A DNA stretch of 64,000 nucleotides from contig DASPFY010000017.1 in the NCBI GenBank assembly GCA_035620895.1, positions 71,868 through 135,867 of the forward strand. Direction: 5' to 3'. The translations under genes and the position numbers were made by a program. This document shows, one piece after another, positions 54,775-63,500 of the stretch; the stretch's first letter is position 1, and every line of letters begins with the position of its first letter. The notes below the pieces were generated by a model, which had not been told where the DNA came from, did not search any database, and was given only the letters and a program-made list of their open reading frames with translations. Origin of the DNA: TA-21 sp035620895 (lineage in GTDB: Archaea; Thermoproteota; Nitrososphaeria; Nitrososphaerales; Nitrososphaeraceae).

Positions 54775-55237
54775 AGTAATGCCGCTCTTTTCTACTCCTA
54801 GTTCGCCCCCTGCTTTTATACCCCAATGCTGATCGTCCCTTTCCCTCGGCTTGATACTTTTTCCCTTAGTACTCCTACTACTTTTTCCCTTAGTACTCCT
54901 ACTATTTTATGAGTAACAAGTTATTTCTACTAATCTTCATCAAAAATCCATTACTTTTTCTTGATTGGATATATTATTTCCTACTATGTGGCTTACTTCA
55001 TAACTGCGTAGTGGTAACTTATGATCCAAAGGGTCGCGTAATCCAGATTCCTCATAGTACTTTACCGCTATAATCGATTGATTTACATAATTATAGAACT
55101 ATACTGATGGGGCAAGAATATATCGCAACCCTCCAGAGCGTTCTTGACCCTATTTCAGAACTTATGCTAGGTAGTCATCGTGTTAGGAGAGAATGGCGAT
55201 CTATAATCATTAAATAGTAATTAGAGTACTGATAGTT
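54775..55237. other. 463-bp intergenic region
   Basis: Holds the start-less upstream extension of the preceding ORF to about 54906, including the 24-bp tandem repeat, and the promoter of the secreted gene at 55238 (an AATCATTAAATAG box at 55205-55217). The remainder has stops in all frames. No structured RNA was recognised. Confidence 0.4.
54856..54903. repeat. Two perfect 24-bp tandem repeats
   Basis: Copies at 54856-54879 and 54880-54903 share the sequence beginning ACTTTTTCCCTTAGTACTCC followed by TACT. Read on the minus strand they would encode SSRSTKGK twice in frame with the start-less ORF downstream. The repeat is in phase with the codon period (24 = 8 codons). Confidence 0.7.
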
Positions 55238-55561
55238 ATGAATAAAGAATTTATCATGATTGGAGCTATGATATTGATGTCAGTATTGGTCATATCAACA
55301 GCTAACGTTGGTGCACAAAACGCTACTACAAATGCCTCAAATGCGGCTGGCAACTTGAGTGCTTCGGCTAACCAGACAGCTTCCGAAGCCGGAAAAAACG
55401 CTTCAGCAGCACTTAACAAAACAGGTGAAGCTTTAGGAGAATTCGGAAATATGACTGGAGAGGCTGCTCAAAAAATTGGTGCAGGGGCTGCAAGTGTATT
55501 TTCTAATCTAACAGGGGAGATAAAAGAAGGAATAAGTAATAATACCAATAGTAGCAAGTAA
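55238..55561 (+). CDS. Small secreted Asn/Ala-rich protein
   Basis: A 107-residue exported protein: basic start MNKEFIMIGAMILMSVLV, signal cleavage probably after VGAQ (residue 27), then an Ala/Asn/Gly-rich helix (NASNAAGNLSASANQTASEA, KIGAGAASVFSNLTG) with several N-X-S/T glycosylation sequons. It is similar in style to the tail of the CHRD-like protein at 50009. It lies between mre11 and rad50 without apparent relation to them. Surface or pseudoperiplasmic role likely; function unknown. Confidence 0.6.
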   Translation: MNKEFIMIGAMILMSVLVISTANVGAQNATTNASNAAGNLSASANQTASEAGKNASAALNKTGEALGEFGNMTGEAAQKIGAGAASVFSNLTGEIKEGISNNTNSSK

Positions 55562-56173
55562 AGCGCCCGTGAAGAATTATAACCCTTCTATTGTTTGTAG
55601 CCAATAAGACTGATACCAACTTACATTTGTTGCTGTCGTGTTGGGTTCAGCCGATGGATTTAGGCGAGTTGAACCCTTCAGTTTATTTGCTAATAGCTAG
55701 TAAATACAGAATTAGGCTTTGTAATATTGAGCCTAGCAGGTTGCTAAAAAAATTACTGTCGAAAAAAAGCACAGTGTAATCTGAAGTTATTTGACTTGAC
55801 TTTGAGACGCAAACTTGAAATCGATATACGCCGTAACTAAGCACGAAAACTATACTCAAAAATCATTTCTTTGAATATAGTCCACGCTGATCTTGTTATA
55901 ATGTAACCAAAATAAGTACTAGTAGCGTTTCTCCAATTCAGCCAATATTTTTAGTCTGGTACTTCATTTAATAACATGTCAATTTCTCCCTGTGTCGATT
56001 CGTCTTTACGTTCAAATTTGGATGTGGCTACAGAACGTCAAAGGTTTGAAAAGAACAATTTAGTATTGGACTATATTTTTTTCTATTATGAATATTCAAA
56101 TATCTTGCCGAAAAACTAATTAACTATACGAACAAAAAATGTGAAATAAAAAAGATCTTAACTAGGCTAATCC
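55562..56173. other. 612-bp intergenic region with one hairpin
   Basis: No convincing gene. A 62-codon TTG-start frame at 55591 has composition unlike its neighbours and is rejected. An inverted repeat at 55643-55676 pairs GGGTTCAGC with GTTGAACCC (9 bp, one G-T) around a 16-nt loop. It is not followed by a T-run, so a terminator is uncertain; it could belong to an RNA element. The rest is unremarkable AT-rich sequence. Confidence 0.4.
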
Positions 56174-56608
56174 CTAGTTATCTTCACCTTCGTCATTTTC
56201 GTCAGTTGATCCGCCAGCGTCGCTTGATTCATTAGATGGTGTTCCGTTTGTTTGGTTTTCACCTGCTGCTTGCACTATCTCTTCTAACGAACTACACATT
56301 TCCTCCCCTCCTTGCAAAGTGGTACAAAATTCTAGGTCTTGTGTTTGGGTATCATTTGCTACTTTTGCTGTTACTGGTATCTGTATCGGACTTCCATCCT
56401 TAGCACCTTGTACGCTTAGGGTTACAGTAACTTCCTTCGCTTCTGTTGCATTCAACTCTTCATTATCGCCGTCCTGAGCTTTTAGGGTAAAATTGAGAGG
56501 TATCTCTATTTGTTCTGCTTCCTCTTCTTGTGCTATACTCATCATTGGATAAGACATACCCAATGAAAAAGCAATTGTTCCTACCAAAATATATGCTAGT
56601 ATATTCAT
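56174..56608 (-). CDS. Small secreted acidic protein
   Basis: A 144-residue exported protein. The signal sequence MNILAYILVGTIAFSLGMSY ends near residue 26 (SIAQ). The mature part has a beta-sandwich-like section (IEIPLNFTLKAQDG, KEVTVTLSVQGAKDG, IQIPVTAKVAND), two cysteines (FCTT and MCSS) that could form a disulphide, and an acidic, Ser/Gly-rich tail rich in sequons. A TTATAAG box centred about 30 nt before the ATG predicts a leaderless transcript. It lies between mre11 and rad50. No family recognised. Confidence 0.6.
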   Translation of the reverse strand: MNILAYILVGTIAFSLGMSYPMMSIAQEEEAEQIEIPLNFTLKAQDGDNEELNATEAKEVTVTLSVQGAKDGSPIQIPVTAKVANDTQTQDLEFCTTLQGGEEMCSSLEEIVQAAGENQTNGTPSNESSDAGGSTDENDEGEDN

Positions 56609-56908
56609 TAAAATTCATTTAGGACTTTAAGACTTATAATAGTTAACACATTTTTGCTCTACTTTTGAATAAATTATGTATATATGTTTATTTTATTACT
56701 TAAATCCTTTATATCATGATAAGAAGTACTTATTGATGCTTTCAACGGACATCCCCTCAATTTTAAGATACTAATTAATTTCGTCAAAGCTCTGCCTACT
56801 TTTTTACTTAATTCAAGCTAGTTATGTCGATATTGAGCCCTATCGTCGACGAAGATCAATAATCTTTTATTTCTTCCATATTCTTAATACATCCACCAAG
56901 ATTATCTT
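56609..56908. promoter_or_regulatory. Divergent promoter region of the secreted gene and rad50
   Basis: A 300-bp divergent spacer. For the minus-strand secreted gene, ATTATAAGTC (56631-56640) is well placed. For rad50, CTTTTATTTC at about 56864-56873 lies roughly 40 nt before ATG 56909, leaving a short leader. No other element stands out. Confidence 0.4.
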
Positions 56909-59482
56909 ATGATAATTAAAAAAATCGAAATTACTAATATCAGAAGCTACAAAGATAAAACAACGATTGAACTTCCTGTTGGGAGAATACTGTTTCAAGG
57001 TGACATAGGGTCAGGAAAATCAACAATCCTTTCTGCAATTGAATTTGCCCTTTTTGGGCTGGGTGATATTGACGCAAATCATTTACTCAGAATTGGGGAG
57101 AGTAAAGGGTCTGTACTTTTAGAATTTGAAAGTTGTGGTAAGACCTATAATGTCTTTAGATCTCTCTTAAAAAGAGGAAATAAAATTTTTCAAGAAGAAG
57201 GATTCTTGTATGAAAACGGAGTCAAGAATTCATATTCAGTTGGTGAATTAAAATCAAAAATTTTAGACATAATTGGAATAAATGAAAGAACACAGACAAA
57301 AACAACTTCAACGATATATCGTTTTGCAATTTACACTCCCCAAGAAATGATGAAAAATGTATTGACGTCCAATAATGAAAAAAGGGTCGAAATACTCAGA
57401 AGAGCATTTGGTATAGAAGAATATAGTACTGCAAAAAAAAATGCTGAGAAATTTTCTTCATGGATACGCACAGTAACGAGGATAAAGAAGTCTTTGTTAA
57501 ATGATTTGAGTATTTACAAGGCAGATATACAAAAGATAGAGGGTACCACAGAATCATTAAAAGAAGAAATTGACTACCTTAAAGACACCATAGTCACTCT
57601 TGATGATCATATTCAATTGATCTTGAAGGAAATGCTGGAGACGAGGAAAAGAAAGGAAAGAATACTACAAGCAGAGTCTTCGATTTTACATCTCCAATCT
57701 ACAATAGACAAGAATTTGAAACTAAAAGAAGTAGCAAATTTAGAGCTTGTTAGAATAAACCATGAATTAGCTGATATATCGCAAAGTGAAAAAATAGTTG
57801 CTAAACTTACTCCAAAATATCAGGAGTATATTGAGAAAAGAGAGGATCTAGTGGATGTTACTGAACAAGCTTTACAATATGATAAACTATTTCTCGAAAA
57901 AATAAAATTAGAAAGTAACATTAACAACGACCGCGAAATGTTGAACTCTAATATCAAAAGGTTAGACTCGGAATTATCAGAACTTTCGTTGGAACGAGAA
58001 ATATGCAACAAAGAAATAAAGAATTTAAATCACTTGAAAGAAGAAGAGATCCTACTAAGTAATAACATTACTGATTCAGGTAATTTCAAAATGGAATTGG
58101 AGCATGTTTCTGATAATCTCTCTAATATTAAGTCAGAGATGATTTCAATTAATAAAGAAATATCAAAACAGCAATCAGAATTTGACACAGTATTACAGTT
58201 GAAACAAGATGCAGTTTGTCCGTATTGCAGGCAAAAATTAGACCAACAGCACATTTTAGAATTGGAAAATAAATTTTTACAAAGAAAGGATCTCTTGGAG
58301 AATAAACTTGGTCAGATGGAAAAGGAGCTTCAAGAGAATCAAGATAAGAAAAATGAGTTTCTAAATAGGATTAAACAAACAGAATCTAAGAAATCTGAAT
58401 TACAAAAAATTCAAGTCCAGATAGCAAAATTAAATGTTGTACAGAACACCATTAAACTAATAGATCTCAAGATAGACGAAAAAACTTCAAACAAGCGCTC
58501 GATGCAGGCTAGATTACAAGACAACTATTTTCTTGAAAAAGTAAAGAAATTGGATGAAATAGCTGACAAATTAAGTACATTGTATTCTTACAAGATGAGT
58601 TATGACTCATTGACTAAAATCGTAAACGATTACCAAAAGTCAGACCTTGAAAGAACATATCTGGAGCATTCTAACTTGATGAAATCAAAACAACATAACA
58701 TTGAAGAAAAAAGAGTTAAAGAAAAATCGCTTGTGGAATTAAATGATGAGATATTTGCCCTATCTAAAAGACTTGATGAAATGAAAGCAGTGTATCAAGA
58801 TAGTCAAGAAGTCGAAATTAAACTAAAAAAATTAGAATCAGAGAAACTATCTTTTGAGAATGAATTAGTTAGTAAGAAAGAAAATCTTGCAATGAGAAGG
58901 ACAGATCATGATAATAATTTAAAGAATATCCAAGCTACCAACGAGAAAATAAATGACTTGGAACAAAGAGTTGATAAAATAGTTTTTACAGATCAGATAG
59001 GTATATGGCTGAATCAGCATTTTATACCCTCATTAGAACAGATAGAATCTCAAGTGTTGATGAGTGTAAGGGAAGAATTCAATAAGTTATTCCAAAAGTG
59101 GTTTTACTTATTGATTGAAGTCGGTGATATAGACGTGGAAATTGATGAATATTTTACACCTATTGTGAACCAAAGTGGATATCAGCTGGAAGTTGATAGT
59201 TTAAGTGGAGGAGAGAAAACCTCAATCGCACTTGCGTATAGGTTGGCACTTAACGAAATCATAAGAAGGATCATAATGCTTGATGACAATCTCCTAATTT
59301 TAGACGAACCTACAGATGGTTTTAGTAAGGAACAACTAATTCAAATTAAGCTTGTCTTAGAAGAACTCAGCGCAGCTCAGGTGATAATTGTTTCTCACGA
59401 AAAAGAATTAGAGGGATTTGTAGAAACAATATTTAGGGTAGTGAAAGAAAGTGAAAAATCACAGGTCGAATTAGCAGCCTAA
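56909..59482 (+). CDS. rad50: Rad50 ATPase (SMC-like DNA repair protein)
   Basis: The 857-residue ABC-type ATPase that tethers DNA ends with Mre11. Walker A is GDIGSGKSTILSAIEF (about residues 31-46). Two long heptad-rich coiled coils (about 180-420 and 460-690) flank the zinc hook CPYC near residues 437-440. The C-terminal lobe has the signature LSGGEKTSIALAYRLAL (about 766), Walker B LLILDEPTDGF and the H-loop VSHEKEL. Length and order are typical. Unlike most archaea it is not adjacent to mre11. Confidence 0.95.
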   Translation: MIIKKIEITNIRSYKDKTTIELPVGRILFQGDIGSGKSTILSAIEFALFGLGDIDANHLLRIGESKGSVLLEFESCGKTYNVFRSLLKRGNKIFQEEGFLYENGVKNSYSVGELKSKILDIIGINERTQTKTTSTIYRFAIYTPQEMMKNVLTSNNEKRVEILRRAFGIEEYSTAKKNAEKFSSWIRTVTRIKKSLLNDLSIYKADIQKIEGTTESLKEEIDYLKDTIVTLDDHIQLILKEMLETRKRKERILQAESSILHLQSTIDKNLKLKEVANLELVRINHELADISQSEKIVAKLTPKYQEYIEKREDLVDVTEQALQYDKLFLEKIKLESNINNDREMLNSNIKRLDSELSELSLEREICNKEIKNLNHLKEEEILLSNNITDSGNFKMELEHVSDNLSNIKSEMISINKEISKQQSEFDTVLQLKQDAVCPYCRQKLDQQHILELENKFLQRKDLLENKLGQMEKELQENQDKKNEFLNRIKQTESKKSELQKIQVQIAKLNVVQNTIKLIDLKIDEKTSNKRSMQARLQDNYFLEKVKKLDEIADKLSTLYSYKMSYDSLTKIVNDYQKSDLERTYLEHSNLMKSKQHNIEEKRVKEKSLVELNDEIFALSKRLDEMKAVYQDSQEVEIKLKKLESEKLSFENELVSKKENLAMRRTDHDNNLKNIQATNEKINDLEQRVDKIVFTDQIGIWLNQHFIPSLEQIESQVLMSVREEFNKLFQKWFYLLIEVGDIDVEIDEYFTPIVNQSGYQLEVDSLSGGEKTSIALAYRLALNEIIRRIIMLDDNLLILDEPTDGFSKEQLIQIKLVLEELSAAQVIIVSHEKELEGFVETIFRVVKESEKSQVELAA

Positions 59483-59676
59483 ATAAATAAGACTAGATTT
59501 GGGCGAATTGGAAAGTTGATCTAAATATCTCTCATATATAATATCCATTTGAGAGTTACTAATGTATGGTAATCAAAGTCATAGGGATCTAGAATTTATT
59601 CATTTGGAAAGTATTAAAGGCAATTAAATAATTTTTTAGGAAAACAATATATTCCATGTCATAATATATCATAAAG

Positions 59677-59955
59677 TTGGCGGACAAGATTAAGTGTTCC
59701 CATATTCTCGTAAAGAAGCACAGTGAGGCACTAACTGTCATTGAAAGGTTAAATAAAGGAGAAAGCTTTGATAAATTAGCAAAGGAACTTTCTATAGACA
59801 AGGGAAGCGGTAAAAGGGGTGGCGACCTAGGTTTTTTTGGAAGGGGAGTAATGGTAAAACCGTTTGAAGCAGCATCATTTAAACTTGAAAAAAACCAAAT
59901 TTCAGAACCTGTAAAAACGGAATTCGGGTATCACATTATAAAAAGAATTGCCTGA
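59677..59955 (+). CDS. Parvulin-type peptidyl-prolyl isomerase
   Basis: A minimal 92-residue PpiC/parvulin domain, catalysing cis-trans isomerisation of prolyl bonds. Sequence order: KCSHILVKKHSEAL, LNKGESFDKLAKELSID, KGSGKRGGDLGFFGRGVM, PFEAASFKL and TEFGYHIIKRIA, with the two conserved histidines. The start is TTG 59677. There is no signal peptide, so it is cytoplasmic, like the single-domain parvulins characterised in Thaumarchaea. It follows rad50 by about 190 bp. Confidence 0.93.
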   Translation: MADKIKCSHILVKKHSEALTVIERLNKGESFDKLAKELSIDKGSGKRGGDLGFFGRGVMVKPFEAASFKLEKNQISEPVKTEFGYHIIKRIA

Positions 59956-60033
59956 CCATTTGCTTAGTTCCATAAGTAAATCTGAAAAATGCACCCTCTC
60001 CGAATGTTAGGGTTCACCTTACGCTTATTGATT

Positions 60034-60267
60034 TCAACTAGTAGAATTACCAGTTTCTCCTGACGTATTGTTTGTATTGTTGGAAAAAGTAATTGTTTCA
60101 TTACTTGTGGTATTTCCGACTTTTATTGATAGGTCACTCATGTTAATCACCATACTCGGAGTCATATTTTGATTTTGGGCAATTGCCGAATCAGCGAAAA
60201 TAAATGGGATTGCAAATACAATTCCTATCATGAATACTCGAGCGATACTCAGACTAACCAATTTCAT
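60034..60267 (-). CDS. Small secreted Asn/Thr-rich protein
   Basis: A 77-residue exported protein with a clear signal sequence (basic start, then VFMIGIVFAIPFIFADSAIA) and a mature part of about 45 residues full of N-X-S/T sequons (NMSDLSIKVGNTTSNETITF, NNTNNTSGETGNSTS). It resembles the low-complexity glycosylated tails of other secreted proteins in the window. It lies divergent from the giant repeat protein. Function unknown. Confidence 0.5.
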   Translation of the reverse strand: MKLVSLSIARVFMIGIVFAIPFIFADSAIAQNQNMTPSMVINMSDLSIKVGNTTSNETITFSNNTNNTSGETGNSTS

Positions 60268-60560
60268 GGATTTGTTATCATTACGCGCATATATATAAAA
60301 TTAGCTTGTAAGATTTTCAATTAGGATAACGGATATAATCATTGCTATTTTTGATCCTTGATTGTGACAGTATACAACTTTTTGATAAAGCTTTGAATTT
60401 AAATGAAAAATCCTAGGTTTCTTTCAATTTAATGATAATTACTATTTGTGGAAAATAATGATTGCAATAATAACCAAGTATTGATGTTCTTTTTGGAAAT
60501 TTTTAGAATAATGCTTTATGTTTACGTTAATATACTTCACGCTCAAGATACAAATAGGTA

Positions 60561-63500
60561 ATGAGGTTTTCTGGTAAATCACATTCAAAGTTATACTTAA
60601 TCTTTATTTTTGCTATTGTTTTCTACATTTCAGGTGAGTTCCCTTCATTTTATGGACTCGATCAAGAAAGAGTTAACGTCAATATAGCTTTCGGCCAATT
60701 TGATGACAGTCAGAATGAAAACAACGAAAACATCCCAAATACTATAATAAACACAGCAATAGATGGCAACAACAATGTCATAGTCAATAATGGTAGCACT
60801 ACATCAAACTCAATGAAATTCGCATTTTCTGGAATGGACAATATGGGCAAGACAATTAATCACTTTGAGTGTAGCATTGATGGGAAACCATTTGTTACTT
60901 GCATAAGTACTAACACTGTTAATGTTGTGGATGGAACTCATACATTTAGTGTACGATCCGAAGATAACGCAGGAAATAAAGATCCGACTCCAGCATCATA
61001 TACGTGGACAGCTAACACAGAAACATCAAACACTCAGATAGATTCTGTTACTGATAATAATAAGATGATCGTAATAAACAACAGCAACACTAGGTCCAAC
61101 TCGATGACTTTTGCATTTTCAGGTACGGATAATGTCGGTGCAAAAATCTATCGCTTTGAATGTAGCATGGATGGTGAACCATTTGTTACTTGCGTAAGTA
61201 CTAACACTGTTAATGTTGTGGATGGAACTCATACATTTAGTGTAAGATCCGAAGATAACGCAGGAAATAAAGATTCGACTCCCGCGTCATATACATGGAC
61301 GGTCGACACAATCCCACCTACCACCTCTATAACCTCTGCTGTAGACGGTAACAATAGTACTATCTCAAATAATGGAAAGAGTGAATCCACTTCAATTAAA
61401 TTTACCTTTTCAGGTATAGATACAAATGGAGTTGGAGTAGACCACCTTCAATGTAACATCGATAACTCTCGATATGTAGCCTGTACCAGCCCATTTGTAA
61501 TTCTCAATTCATTAAAAGACGGTACTCACACGTTTAACGTTAGAGCTGTAGATGCCGTTGGAAATATCAATTTCTCACCTGCATCATTTAAGTGGACTGT
61601 AGACACACAATCTCCAACAACGACAATCAATGTTGCTACTGATGGTAATAAGATCATCATAGACAATGGTACCAATTCTAATTCCAATTCCATGTCATTT
61701 GAATTCTCTGGCAACGATACTGGAGGCAATGAGGGTATAGGAGTAGGAATCAATCATTTTGAATGTAACATCGATAACTCTCGATATGTAGCCTGTACCA
61801 GTCCGTTCATATTTCCAAATTTATTAAAAGATGGTAGTCATACCTTTACTGTTTTGTCTGAGGATAACGCAGGAAATAAAGATTCTAGTCCTGCATCATT
61901 TACTTGGACCGTAGACACTTTAGCTCCTATTATTTCTATTGACAGTGCCACTGATGGTAATGGAAATTTAATGATTCCTGATAGTAACACATCTTCCAAT
62001 GAAGTAACACTTGCCTTTTCAGGTAACGATACTGGGGGTCAAGAAGGTAAAGGAGTGGGAATAAAACAGTTTGAATGTTCATTGGATGGAGCATCCTTCT
62101 CTATCTGCACAAGTCCTGTCCAGTTTACTTCAGTAAATTTACCCGAGGGCACTCATACCTTTCAGATAATTTCTGAGGACAACATTGGGAACGTAAATTC
62201 TTCTCCAGAATCATACTCATGGACTGTGGACACTGAGCCACCTACCACTACTATTGATTCTTCCATTGATGGTTTTGAAAATAATTTAACTAACGGGGAT
62301 AATACTGCCTCTAACTCCATAACACTTGAATTTTCAGCTATTGATTCTGGTGGTAAAGAAGGTGATGGAGTCGGCATTAAACAGTTTGAGTGTAATATAG
62401 ATAACTCAGAATTTGTTTCTTGCACGAGCCCGCTCCAATTTATGAATCTGACTGATGGGGTTCATACAGCGGAAATAATGTCTGAAGACAATGTTGGAAA
62501 CCTAAGTCCAACACCAGCCTCATTTAACTGGACTGTTGACACAGTGCCTCCCAGTACTACCCTCATTAATGCCATTGATGGTAATGATGACCCCATAACA
62601 AACGGTAGCTATGCCAACCTTAACTCTATATCATTTTCATTTTCTGGTAACGATACAAACGGAGCAGGAGCCAAGGGATTAGCAATAAAACAATTTGAAT
62701 GCAGTCTGGATGATTCCAATTTTACCGTCTGCTCAACTCCGGCACAATTTACTTCTGCGAACATAACAGATGGAACTCATACGTTTAGGGTTTTGTCTGA
62801 AGATGATGTCGGAAATAACGATCCCTCACCCGAGTTGTTTACATGGACAGTTGATACCATAGCACCCACTACGAATATCAACTCTGCCATTGATGGTAAC
62901 AACAGTACAATAACTAACAGCAGCAATACTAAATCTAATACTGTTATGTTCGAATTCTCAGGTAACGACAGCGGTGGTGTCGGAATTGACCACCTTGAAT
63001 GCTCACTTGACGGTACATCATTTAGTGCCTGCACAAGCCCAGTACAGTTTACTTCTGCAAACATAACAGATGGAACTCATACCTTTGAAGTTTTGTCCGT
63101 GGACAATTCAACGAACAAAGATCCCTCACCTGCATCGTTTACCTGGACTGTAGATACGATACCACCAGAGACCTCTATTCTGTCTGCTATAGATGGGAAT
63201 GAATCTATTGTCACGACAGGTCAGAATACATCGTCAAATCTTATATCATTTGAATTCTCAGGTAACGACACCGGTGGTGTCGGAATTGACCACCTTGAAT
63301 GCTCACTTGACGGTACATCATTTACTGCCTGCACAAGCCCAGTACAGTTTACTTCTGCCAACTTACTAGATGGCACTCATTCCTTCATGGTCATTGCACA
63401 AGACAAAGTTGGAAATAGGATGACTACTCCAGTACTGTTCAACTGGACTGTAGACACATTACCACCAACTACCGCTATCAATACCGCTATTGACGGAAAT

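Noticed and set aside
55591..55779. 62-codon TTG ORF
   Set aside because: Composition unlike neighbouring genes, overlaps a hairpin, no promoter at a suitable distance and no family features.
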